In this document: in pieces, positions 51,994-59,714 of the stretch
How the letters are laid out: each line of letters begins with the position of its first letter
How positions within the stretch are numbered: the first letter of the stretch is position 1
Source of the DNA: CAYIHX01 sp964363305
Lineage (GTDB): Bacteria; Bdellovibrionota; UBA1018
Direction: 5' to 3'
NCBI GenBank assembly: GCA_964363305.1
Contig: CAYIHX010000016.1
Span: 8,577-72,576 of the forward strand
DNA length: 64,000 nucleotides
Program-made: the position numbers and the translations under genes
The notes under the pieces: generated by a model
What the model saw: only the letters and a program-made list of their open reading frames with translations
Database searches by the model: none
What the model was told of the DNA's origin: nothing

Positions 51994-52250
51994 TTGGCCC
52001 CCGGTGTCTTCGTGCCGTACTTCTTCATGAAGCGCTCAACTCGGCCCGCAGTATCCAGCAACTTGTCTTTGCCGGTATAAAACGGATGAGAGGCGCTCGA
52101 AATTTCTACTTTCGCGAGCGGGTAGGTCTCGCCATCTTCCCAAGCGACAGTTTCCTTTGTCTGGATCGTCGAACGCGTCAAAAACGCGAAGCCGCTCGAA
52201 ACATCTTGAAACACTACATCGCGATAAACAGGGTGAATTCCTTGCTTCAT
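51990..52250 (-). CDS. rpmE2: 50S ribosomal protein bL31, type B (no zinc cysteines)
   Basis: 86 residues from the ATG at 52250; an in-frame ATG at 52265 adds five. MKQGIHPVYRDVVFQDVSSG, EISSASHPFYTGKDKLLDTAGRVERFMKKYG (landmarks SSASHPFYTGK and DTAGRVERFMKKYG) identify bL31. It has no cysteine, so it is the type B (zinc-free) paralogue. It is the first gene of the rpmE2-rpmG-rplX-rpmB-rpsR operon. Upstream (52251-52447) I see a single TTGCAA at 52314 but no clear second half-site. Confidence 0.94.
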   Translation of the reverse strand: MKQGIHPVYRDVVFQDVSSGFAFLTRSTIQTKETVAWEDGETYPLAKVEISSASHPFYTGKDKLLDTAGRVERFMKKYGTKTPGAK

Positions 52251-52447
52251 CGAATCATTCTCCAAAACCTAATGCCAGAGGTGACAGAGGTAACTAGCCT
52301 AGGCAATGAGTGATTGCAACGGCGATTACCGCTTGAAACAGCCCCTGCTTGGCGTTCCGACTCTACTAATTCAGAGTACGCCTCGGCGGCAAGAAAACAT
52401 TTCAAAGATTGATTGAATTACGGCGGACCCTCGTTAAACTAGCGGTC

Positions 52448-52834
52448 ATGAAACGAATTTCTACCGCAGCCCAAGTCCTTCTGGGGATCATCTTTCTTGT
52501 TTTCGGCCTAAACGGCTTCTTTCATTTTATTCCAGACTTCCCCGTTCCAGAGCGAGCAGGTGCGTTCATCGGTGCACTTTTGAGCACCGGATATCTGTTC
52601 AAGCTCCTGAAAAGCGTTGAAATCCTCTCGGGCGCCCTTCTCCTTGTTGGGTGGTATGTCCCCCTCGCTCTGATCTTCCTCGCGCCGATCATCGTAAATA
52701 TCGATTTGTTTCACTTTTTTCTCGCGCCTGCGGGACTCCCGATAGCCTTTGCAATGACAGGCTTGGAACTTTACTTGCTTTGGCACTACCGAGCCCAATT
52801 CGGCAGTATTCTGTCACGCAAACCCTCCTACTGA
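52448..52834 (+). CDS. DoxX-like membrane protein
   Basis: 128 residues from the ATG at 52448. Four membrane helices with DoxX-type landmarks: AAQVLLGIIFLVFGLNGFFHF, PERAGAFIGALLSTGYLFKLLKSVEILSGALLLVGWYVPLAL (landmarks STGYLFKLLKSVEILSG and LLVGWYVPLAL) and AMTGLELYLLWHYR. DoxX proteins are small quinone- or thiosulfate-related membrane proteins of mostly unknown role. Stands alone; divergent from the ribosomal operon. Confidence 0.85.
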   Translation: MKRISTAAQVLLGIIFLVFGLNGFFHFIPDFPVPERAGAFIGALLSTGYLFKLLKSVEILSGALLLVGWYVPLALIFLAPIIVNIDLFHFFLAPAGLPIAFAMTGLELYLLWHYRAQFGSILSRKPSY

Positions 52835-53015
52835 CGCCCAAATGGCTATTTTGTCCCCTCTCTACCGTCCGAATCTCTTCGAACTCAATTAAATTGGTTA
52901 ATATTGGCCCCGCCGTAGATTTTTTTCGCCAAATAACCAGTTTTTCCGCGAGTTTTCACCTCAACCTCCGAAACAGCATTGACAGGTTCACCTGAACTAT
53001 GTCAATTTTTATAAA

Positions 53016-53039
53016 TATTGTTATATTTTCTTAACAATA
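53016..53039. promoter_or_regulatory. Inverted repeat upstream of a lipoprotein gene
   Basis: TATTGTTA (53016-53023) and TAACAATA (53032-53039) are exact reverse complements separated by 8 bases in a very AT-rich stretch, 19 bases before the ATG at 53058, with GAGGTG as ribosome-binding site in between. Candidate operator or promoter element. The remainder of 52835-53015 shows no gene. Confidence 0.4.
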
Positions 53040-53057
53040 AAGCGACGAGGTGTTTTT

Positions 53058-53918
53058 ATGAATTTCGATCGTTCCATACGTCTTCTATCTTGTGTTGCCC
53101 TCTCCATCACTGCCGCCCTGGGGAGCGGTTGCGGAAAAAATCAGATCCTCCGGGATGTCTCCGCAAAGACTCAACAGAGCGAGGCCGGACATGTATCGGT
53201 CGAGATCACTTCCGTGTGGGATACCGGGAACATCCGGGTTCCCGCTGTTACGCTGCCGATCCCAGACCCGAACCACCCCTCCATCACCATTGGTTCGGTC
53301 AGCCTCAAGGAGGTTTTTCCTTCTGGCGCCGAAATCTCCGTCGGACTCGATCTCACCGAACTGGCCGACGTTGATTCAGATGACGCCCTACTCCCGAACG
53401 GCACAACCATTCCGATCGGTGGATTAGGCGATACGCCGGTGATCGGCCTCAAAGTGGGCGATACCGCCGCCCGTGCCTATTTCGCACTAGGAAGCGGCGT
53501 CGCCCTCATGGGATTCGCCATTCCCATCCGCGAATTCGATGGCCTCGGACGCAGCATGGGAAGAAGCAACGCCTTCATACCATTTCAATTCGGAGACGTC
53601 CGCGGGACCGGCGGACTCTTTAGCAGTCCCGATTCGGGCCAGACCGGCCCCGGCCTTTTCGTTGATATTGGGCCCCTCTTGCAGAGCCTGGCAAAACCAA
53701 AGCCTCCTTCTGTTGAGGGAATCGGCTCGACGAAAGGCGCGCTTTCCTCCGGCGCTCCCGACAATGGCGTCGAGCAGGTGCTAGCCGCCATGAATCGCGG
53801 ACAACAACAGGCAAGCCCGCACTTCTACGAGCGAAAACTTTCGCGCCGTGCTGACGAGAACATGAAGCGCGGCCTGTACGAACTGCATCGCCGAGGGACC
53901 TCCATTCATCCCCGGTAA
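53058..53918 (+). CDS. Lipoprotein with beta-rich domain, unknown function
   Basis: 286 residues. Lipobox GSGC near residue 25. The mature part is Gly/Asp/Pro-rich and beta-like (SVEITSVWDTGNIRVPAVTL, PNHPSITIGSVSLKEVF, AEISVGLDLTELADVDSDDA), with a long central segment and a charged helical tail. No family recognised. GAGGTG lies 8 bases before the start, and a strong hairpin follows the stop. Single-gene unit. Confidence 0.7.
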   Translation: MNFDRSIRLLSCVALSITAALGSGCGKNQILRDVSAKTQQSEAGHVSVEITSVWDTGNIRVPAVTLPIPDPNHPSITIGSVSLKEVFPSGAEISVGLDLTELADVDSDDALLPNGTTIPIGGLGDTPVIGLKVGDTAARAYFALGSGVALMGFAIPIREFDGLGRSMGRSNAFIPFQFGDVRGTGGLFSSPDSGQTGPGLFVDIGPLLQSLAKPKPPSVEGIGSTKGALSSGAPDNGVEQVLAAMNRGQQQASPHFYERKLSRRADENMKRGLYELHRRGTSIHPR

Positions 53919-53931
53919 CCGGCTACCCACG

Positions 53932-53962
53932 GCAGCCCCGAAGGTCCTTCCTTCGGGGCTGC
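53932..53962 (+). terminator. Strong hairpin after the lipoprotein gene
   Basis: GCAGCCCCGAAGG and CCTTCGGGGCTGC form a perfect 13-bp stem with a 5-base loop, 13 bases after the stop and 22 bases before the ABC gene. There is no clear T run, so termination may be partial or need Rho. Confidence 0.65.
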
Positions 53963-53983
53963 TGATTACGATACAACCCCCGA

Positions 53984-54889
53984 ATGAACGACATCCCGCT
54001 CATCGAGGTGCGAAATCTTCGCAAAGAATTCAAAGGTGGCGTCAAAGCCGTAAACAACGTCAGCTTCAAAATTCGTGAAGGCATCTGCTTCGGCCTACTC
54101 GGACCGAACGGCGCAGGAAAGACCACTACGATCGAAATGCTCGAGGGCATCACGCCTGCTTCGGGCGGAGAGGTCCTCTACCGAGGTAGACCCAGAACTC
54201 CTGACTTCAAAGAAAAGCTGGGGATCCAGTTTCAGTCGACCGCGCTGCCGGACTTCCTCACCGTAAGAGAGGTTCTTCGTCTGTTTTCTACTTTCTACGA
54301 AGAGAACTCCGACATCAGTGAACTCATCCGACTCTGTAACCTTTCAGAATTCCTCGACCGCGACACCCACAAGCTCTCCGGCGGCCAAAGGCAGCGCGTG
54401 CTGCTTGCCCTGGCCTTGGTCAATAATCCCGACGTCGTCTTTCTCGATGAGCCGACCACGGGTCTGGATCCGCAAGCGCGCAGAAACTTCTGGGCACTCG
54501 TCCAAGCCATCAAGGCAAAAAAGAAGACGCTCATCCTCACCACTCATTATATGGAGGAAGCCTACATCCTCTGCGACGAGATTATCATCATGGATCAGGG
54601 GAAAATCCTCATCGAAGGGCCTCCTGATCGGCTCCTGGGTGAACATTTTGAGGGAATCTCCGCCGAACTCCCCAGGCACGATCTTTCCGATAGCGCCTCA
54701 ACGAGGTTGAAAGCCGCTGGTTTTACGATCCTCGAACGGGAAGACAGGATCGAGATCCAGACCAGCTCGGTAGCCTCATTGATCGAGGTTCTTCAGCTTG
54801 CCGGCACCCCACTGGGTGGTCTACGCATCCGCTCGCAAACTCTCGAAGACCTTTTCCTGAAACTGACCGGAAAGGAACTCCGCGGATGA
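53984..54889 (+). CDS. ABC transporter ATP-binding protein
   Basis: 301 residues. Walker A LGPNGAGKTTTIEML, Q-loop FQSTALPDFLTV, signature KLSGGQRQRVLLALALV, Walker B VVFLDEPTTGLDPQ, and the switch His in LTTHYMEEA. The C-terminal ~80 residues are the extra domain seen in drug/polysaccharide-type (DRA-like) exporters. Its stop overlaps the ABC-2 permease start by 4 bases; the two form one exporter. Substrate unknown. Confidence 0.95.
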   Translation: MNDIPLIEVRNLRKEFKGGVKAVNNVSFKIREGICFGLLGPNGAGKTTTIEMLEGITPASGGEVLYRGRPRTPDFKEKLGIQFQSTALPDFLTVREVLRLFSTFYEENSDISELIRLCNLSEFLDRDTHKLSGGQRQRVLLALALVNNPDVVFLDEPTTGLDPQARRNFWALVQAIKAKKKTLILTTHYMEEAYILCDEIIIMDQGKILIEGPPDRLLGEHFEGISAELPRHDLSDSASTRLKAAGFTILEREDRIEIQTSSVASLIEVLQLAGTPLGGLRIRSQTLEDLFLKLTGKELRG

Positions 54890-55890
54890 TGTTCAAAAGA
54901 ATGTTCGCGGTATTTGTCGCTCGAAATCTTGAATTCGTGCGCGATCGAGGTTCGCTCGCCTGGGCGGTGCTGTTCCCCGTTCTCGTCGTGTTTGGGTTTG
55001 CCTTCGCGTTCTCGGGCAAACCGAAGGATCTTTTCAAGGTCGGCATTCATGGGGAGCGCCCGAGCAATCACTCCTTCCTCGCCGTTCAGTACATTGAATG
55101 GATTGACTTCTCCAGCCTGGATATCGCCGTTAGAAAACTCAAGCACCACCAGATCGACCTCCTTCTGTCCACCCGGCCCAATGGGCAGCCGGAACATTAC
55201 TGGATCAATGAATCTTCTCCCCAAGGGTATTTGCTGGAGAAAATCCTCGGCCCCCATTCCGGTTTCACTAAAAAAACAGTACAGGGACGAGAGATTCGCT
55301 ACGTTGATTGGCTCATCGCCGGGCTACTTGGCATGAACATCATGTTCGCCGCCTTATTCGGAGTGGGATATGTCATCGTCCGCTACCGGAAAACGGGTGT
55401 CCTCAAACGATTCAAAGCGACCCCCCTGCATGCCATCGAATTTCTGACAGCACAGATCCTCTCTCGACTGTTTCTGATTGTGCTCGTCACCTCGTTCGTT
55501 TTTATCGGATGCAACTCTCTCATTGGTTTTACGATGCTGGGCTCTTACTGGACGCTCGCACTGATTCTCATCCTCGGTTCGTTTTGTCTCATCTCATTGA
55601 GCCTCCTCGTCGCGGCACGGGTACAGAGTGAAGAGTTGGCGGGCGGCCTACTCAATCTCATTTCCTGGCCGATGATGTTTCTGTCCGGAGTCTGGTTCTC
55701 TCTCGAGGGATCGCCGCCCTGGGTGCGCGGAATCTCGAAAATGTCGCCCCTCACCCACATCATCGACGCCGCACGCTCGGTGATGACGGAGGGAGCAACG
55801 CTGGCGCAGATCGCGCCGCAGCTGGGCCTTCTGTTGACGCTGAGCCTACTCTTCCTGACCTTAGGGGCTCTGCTTTTTCGCTGGGAGTAG
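54886..55890 (+). CDS. ABC-2 type transporter permease
   Basis: 334 residues. An N-terminal helix anchors it (LEFVRDRGSLAWAVLFPVLVVFGFAFAF), then a periplasmic loop and five membrane helices with the ABC-2 pattern (WLIAGLLGMNIMFAALFGVG, RYRKTGVLKRFKATPLHAIEFL, LNLISWPMMFLSGVWFSLEG, MSPLTHIIDAARSVM). Partner of the ATPase at 53984. Its last 130 bases overlap the predicted minus-strand gene at 55760. Confidence 0.92.
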   Translation: MMFKRMFAVFVARNLEFVRDRGSLAWAVLFPVLVVFGFAFAFSGKPKDLFKVGIHGERPSNHSFLAVQYIEWIDFSSLDIAVRKLKHHQIDLLLSTRPNGQPEHYWINESSPQGYLLEKILGPHSGFTKKTVQGREIRYVDWLIAGLLGMNIMFAALFGVGYVIVRYRKTGVLKRFKATPLHAIEFLTAQILSRLFLIVLVTSFVFIGCNSLIGFTMLGSYWTLALILILGSFCLISLSLLVAARVQSEELAGGLLNLISWPMMFLSGVWFSLEGSPPWVRGISKMSPLTHIIDAARSVMTEGATLAQIAPQLGLLLTLSLLFLTLGALLFRWE

Positions 55891-56233
55891 AGGGCGGGGA
55901 AGCTGGCAGCCTCGACGAAGAGGAACTAGGGCGAGGAGGGGGCGGTGGAGGCGCCACCGGCCCGGAAGATACCATTCCCGGCACTAACTCCGTACACAGC
56001 CCCATCATCATGGAGCCCGTTTTCGGATCGGCCCTGAAACAAGGGACCACCGTAGTCTTTACAACCTTCTCCGTGCGGAAATGATCTCTCTGAACGCGAA
56101 AAGCCAGGGTGAGCGGGCCCGCCTCCGCAGCTCCCTCCAGGCAAAGAAGTGCCGCCAAGATCGCCCCAGATCCCGATAGCCACCGACTCAATTTATTGCG
56201 CGTAAATGACGCGTAGCATCTAATTAGCGACAA
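55760..56233 (-). CDS. Putative exported Pro/Ser-rich protein
   Basis: About 157 residues from a TTG at 56233, with GAGAGG six bases upstream; ATG 56413 in the same frame lacks support. A signal peptide (LSGSGAILAALLCLEGAAEA) is followed by a short mature domain with two Cys (TTVVPCFRADPKTGSMMMGLC, landmarks VVPCFRADP and MMGLC) and then a polyproline plus Ser/Pro/Ala-rich tail that overlaps the ABC permease by 131 bases. The overlap and the tail lower confidence; the signal and Cys part look genuine. Confidence 0.4.
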   Translation of the reverse strand: MSLIRCYASFTRNKLSRWLSGSGAILAALLCLEGAAEAGPLTLAFRVQRDHFRTEKVVKTTVVPCFRADPKTGSMMMGLCTELVPGMVSSGPVAPPPPPPRPSSSSSRLPASPPSTPSEKAEPLRSGRVGSASTEGPAAARSAPALLPPSSPSVRRR

Positions 56234-56554
56234 TCCTCGCCTCTCTTCTCTAAGACGGCTTTTCTGAAAGTTTCTGCAGTAAAATCGAACTGTTAGAAAA
56301 TTGGCGAAGGGAGGGAAGGGGGGCAGGACGACGCGCGCGACAAGGCAACCCAGACCAGCAGAATGAGGACCATCCAAAATCCCGCGTGCGTCGTTTTTTA
56401 ACGCACCAGACAACGAGAAGAAATAATTGCCAGGGAAATCAACCTGTCAATCAATCTTCCTCCGTGCTACCCTGAACAGCGTCAGTCGCATATCGAGTTC
56501 CCGAGCATTGGGCTTATGTCCTCTTTAGCGGCACCCAGCCTTTCAGGAGGTCAC

Positions 56555-56905
56555 ATGGGCAAGAAACTATACGTTGGCAATCTCCCTTTTTCCGCAACCG
56601 ATCAAAGCCTCATGGAGACGTTCTCTCAATGTGGAAAGGTAGAGTCTGCGAAGATCATCACAGACCGCGATACCGGGCGCAGCAAAGGCTTCGGCTTCGT
56701 CGAAATGTCGAGTGATTCGGAAGCTCAGACTGCGATTTCGAAGTTCAATGGTACCGACCTCGATGGTCGCGCCATCACGGTGAATGAAGCACGTCCGATG
56801 GAACCCCGTGGAGCCGGCGGTGGCGGCGGCGGTGGTGGTGGACGCGGCGGCTTCGGCGGTGGTGGCGGCGGCGGCGGTGGCCGTGGCGGCAACCGTCGTT
56901 ACTAG
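56555..56905 (+). CDS. Glycine-rich RRM RNA-binding protein
   Basis: 116 residues from the ATG at 56555, which has a perfect AGGAGGT 5 bases upstream. A single RRM: RNP2 KLYVGNL, RNP1 KGFGFVEM, SDSEAQTAISKFNG, GRAITVNEARP. It ends with a long Gly/Arg tail (RGGFGGGGGGG, RGGNRRY). Such small RRM-RGG proteins occur in cyanobacteria, planctomycetes, Bdellovibrionota and others, often cold- or stress-related. Single gene with its own terminator; the region 56234-56554 upstream contains no other gene that I can support. Confidence 0.95.
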   Translation: MGKKLYVGNLPFSATDQSLMETFSQCGKVESAKIITDRDTGRSKGFGFVEMSSDSEAQTAISKFNGTDLDGRAITVNEARPMEPRGAGGGGGGGGGRGGFGGGGGGGGGRGGNRRY

Positions 56906-56928
56906 GCTCCCCGGACTATAATCTCGGT

Positions 56929-56961
56929 AAGCGATTTCGGGAACAACACCCGAAATCGCTT
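56929..56961 (+). terminator. Rho-independent terminator of the RRM gene
   Basis: AAGCGATTTCGGG and CCCGAAATCGCTT, a perfect 13-bp stem with a 7-base loop, followed by TCTTTGT. 24 bases after the stop. Confidence 0.8.
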
Positions 56962-56992
56962 CTTTGTATTTATTTCAAACGATTGGATTTCT

Positions 56993-57190
56993 ATGGCAAA
57001 AGCGAACCGAGCCACCCAAGCGAAACGAAAACGCGAGCAAACCAGGAAAGAGCGCCAAGCAGAAAAGGGCGCAGATCGAGCTGTCCGCAAGGAGCAAAAA
57101 AAGCTTCGTGTGGACCTTAGTGAGTCTGGCGAAGATCCAGACCTGATTGGTATATTTCCTGGTCCCCAGCCCGCACCGATGGAGGAGTAA
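56993..57190 (+). CDS. Small basic conserved protein (65 residues)
   Basis: MAKANRATQAKRKREQTRKE start; very Lys/Arg/Glu/Gln-rich helical first half, followed by DPDLIGIFPGPQPAPMEE at the end. Similar short proteins with a basic helix and a terminal 'PGPQP' motif are widespread in Bdellovibrionota and Myxococcota relatives with no assigned function. The HTH gene begins 7 bases later in the same direction, so the two form an operon. Nucleic-acid or ribosome binding is suggested by composition only. Confidence 0.75.
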   Translation: MAKANRATQAKRKREQTRKERQAEKGADRAVRKEQKKLRVDLSESGEDPDLIGIFPGPQPAPMEE

Positions 57191-57196
57191 TTCCGG

Positions 57197-57442
57197 ATGA
57201 GCCGTGAGACCGATGATTACGATTGCGACATTCGATTTGGCGAGTGGCTGAGATCAGCCCGCACCAAGCAACAGCTCACCGTCGAGGCGGCGGCGCAAAG
57301 TGCAGCGATGCCTGCCGAGCGCCTCAAAGCGCTCGAACTGGGGTACAGTGATCGAGGGATCACACAAGACGAGTCGGTTCGACTTTCCAAAGTCTATCGA
57401 ATCCCCCTAGAAGAACTGCTGCGAGAAGCAACCCGAGCCTAA
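57197..57442 (+). CDS. Small XRE-family helix-turn-helix protein
   Basis: 81 residues. DIRFGEWLRSARTKQQLTVEAAAQSAAMPAERLKALELG (landmarks FGEWLRSARTKQQLTV, AAAQSAAMPAERLKALELG) is a cro/CI-type helix-turn-helix, followed by IPLEELLREA. Downstream of the small basic protein, 7-base gap. It could regulate that pair; targets unknown. Confidence 0.85.
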   Translation: MSRETDDYDCDIRFGEWLRSARTKQQLTVEAAAQSAAMPAERLKALELGYSDRGITQDESVRLSKVYRIPLEELLREATRA

Positions 57443-57524
57443 TCGAGTCAATCCGCGCTTCTGAGCTGGGCTGCCGCTCTTGCTATGGGCAGCTGTTTTT
57501 TGTTCGTTTGCCGATAAGACGTAC

Positions 57525-59714
57525 ATGAGGATCCGAGCGCTTCTCAGCGTCATCCTATTGACTGGACTCGTCGCAGCCGAAAAAAGCTTCGGGGCGCCCT
57601 CTCCTCGTGACGAAGGGCCCGCGGCCCACCCATGTCCGGCCGAGTGCACCCGATTCCTCGTTTTTCAAGCCCCGCTACAGCTCTTGCTGAACTCGCTTCC
57701 GGCCCTCACCGGACGGACGAATCCGAACGCAGAGACGCAGCCGTTCGCATTTCATTCATTCGAAGAGCTCGCGGCGCGCGAGCGGGCCACTGAGATCTGG
57801 CGGCAGATTCCTTCTCACTGCCGAGCCTCTGTCCTAGGAGCGGCGGAGCGGAGCCTTCTTACCGAACCACGGGTTCAGTTCCTCGCCCGAGTCCGGGCCG
57901 ACACCCTCGCGCTCTCCAGCGCGGAGCGGGCGATGCGGCCCGGCTCCGCTCGCGCCTTCAGCGCATTGCAGGCAATCGCTTCCAGCTACTGCACCACCGT
58001 AGGCGCAAACGAAGTCGCGCGTATTGAGGCCGTAAGAGGACCGCTACCCGACGAAACAACGGCGCCGGACCGCGGGCGCGCGTACCTCGCTTGCGCACAA
58101 GCCCGTGCGGGCGTCATCCGAGAAGAAATGGATCTGCTCTTGGCAAGGAATATTGACGTCATCAATCCCATCGTCCGCAGCGCATGGAGCGACGCGCCCA
58201 CACTCACTCCGAATGACATCAAAGTTTTTCAGTTCCACCACCAGTTTTTCCAGAGGGAATCATTGCTGGAGGCGCTTGCCTTCGCCGCACGTGAAAGCCG
58301 ATCCATGACCTTTCAGCAGAAGCTCATTGCCTGGCAACTGATGGGAAGCCAATACTTTGACCACTACCACCCTGACCGCCGAGACTCTCCGTCCAGGAAT
58401 CCTGGGGCGGTTGACGGGGAAACCATTTTCCAAGCCAGCCGAAAAACAATGCTCTTAGCTGCAAACCGCTGGATGTATGCCGGTGCCCCGCCAGGCGATT
58501 TCGAATACGCGGGCGTTTGCAGAGACATCGCGAGCGCTTTAGGTGAAATCGCGCGTGCCATGGGAGTACGCGAAGCTTACGTCGTCGCTTTCGCCATCGA
58601 CAACAGCTATCACACGACTCTGGTCGTGCGAAATCCCGAGGATCCTGACCATGTCCACATGCTCGACTATGGGGAAGTCGGCCTGAGGCGCGCGGGAGAC
58701 TCCCGCGCACTCCAAGGCACCCCGAACGAACAGGGCCTCGTCTTTCGAATCGCACAGCCCGGCGGTAGAAGCGTCATGACCACGGCGAGCGAATTAGGGC
58801 GATTTCTGACTGAGGCCTCGGGACTAGACCCCACCGCGACCGATCCGCTGAGCCGATTGAGGAGCCAACTCATCGTGGCCGACATCCCCATCGCCTCTCG
58901 ACCGGGCAGCTCCATCCGAACGGGGATCGCTCAGGACGGCAGAGGGGACCGGCATGTATTCGGAGCATTTACGGATTCGTGGGGGGCGCGCTCCATTTTA
59001 CCGGGCCGATCCGCAGTCGTCGTGGGCGCGCGAATGCGGGAAGACCCAGTCGGCGATTCACGATATTTGGGTTACCTCGCGATCGCGCTCGAGCAGCACC
59101 TTCGCCCGGAAGCGCGCATAAACGATCGCACGGTTTTCTATTCCGATACCAGCTTCCACGGCTTGGCCTATGCCGGTCCCGACGTCGCCACACAGACGGG
59201 CACCGTTTCTCGAGCAGCGGACGGAACCATGAGTCTCCGTGAGGAAATCGGAATTCGACACCGCTTCTCGGAACGAGGCTCGATCAGCGCTCGCGTCGGC
59301 GCCATTGTCAGTCCCGGAACTTTGGATATCCGTGACCTGTCCGCGCCGATTGTTCCCATCCTCGACCACGCCTATGGCGCGGCGGAAGCTCGCGTACCTC
59401 TTAGCCCTGACTTGCTGCTTTTTGCGAACGCGATGCTCATCGCCCACGATGAGTTTGTTGCGAGAGGTCGGCTTCGAGTCGGCGTCGAGTCACCGGTCGC
59501 GTCAGCCTCTCTCGAAGTCGAAGGTTCTCTCGGTGAGTGGAGCGGAATCGACCCGGGGTTTCTTGAGGGAAGTCGACGGCGTGCGATCGCGAATTTTGTC
59601 CTCAACCCCATTCCGGAAGTCTCGATTCGCGCCACCGGCTCGATGGATCTAGAAGAGGGCCCGGACGGGGAACGCGACGTTTCCGCTACCGGATCGGTGG
59701 AGACTCGATGGTGA
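57525..59714 (+). CDS. Exported transglutaminase-like domain fused to an outer-membrane beta-barrel-like region
   Basis: 729 residues from the ATG at 57525 with a signal peptide ending KSFGA; the frame upstream to 57480 precedes it. About residues 260-400 contain a possible papain/transglutaminase-like triad: Cys332 in GVCRDIASALGEIARAMGV, His363 in NSYHTTLVVRN and Asp381 in VHMLDYGEVG. The last ~260 residues alternate like barrel strands (VVGARMREDPVGDSRYLGYL, RVGAIVSPGTLDIRDL, RLRVGVESPVASASLEVEGS) and end in Trp. Transglutaminase-like proteins cleave or cross-link proteins and peptidoglycan peptides. Its stop overlaps the next exported gene by 7 bases. A role at the cell surface is inference. 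Confidence 0.6.
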   Translation: MRIRALLSVILLTGLVAAEKSFGAPSPRDEGPAAHPCPAECTRFLVFQAPLQLLLNSLPALTGRTNPNAETQPFAFHSFEELAARERATEIWRQIPSHCRASVLGAAERSLLTEPRVQFLARVRADTLALSSAERAMRPGSARAFSALQAIASSYCTTVGANEVARIEAVRGPLPDETTAPDRGRAYLACAQARAGVIREEMDLLLARNIDVINPIVRSAWSDAPTLTPNDIKVFQFHHQFFQRESLLEALAFAARESRSMTFQQKLIAWQLMGSQYFDHYHPDRRDSPSRNPGAVDGETIFQASRKTMLLAANRWMYAGAPPGDFEYAGVCRDIASALGEIARAMGVREAYVVAFAIDNSYHTTLVVRNPEDPDHVHMLDYGEVGLRRAGDSRALQGTPNEQGLVFRIAQPGGRSVMTTASELGRFLTEASGLDPTATDPLSRLRSQLIVADIPIASRPGSSIRTGIAQDGRGDRHVFGAFTDSWGARSILPGRSAVVVGARMREDPVGDSRYLGYLAIALEQHLRPEARINDRTVFYSDTSFHGLAYAGPDVATQTGTVSRAADGTMSLREEIGIRHRFSERGSISARVGAIVSPGTLDIRDLSAPIVPILDHAYGAAEARVPLSPDLLLFANAMLIAHDEFVARGRLRVGVESPVASASLEVEGSLGEWSGIDPGFLEGSRRRAIANFVLNPIPEVSIRATGSMDLEEGPDGERDVSATGSVETRW

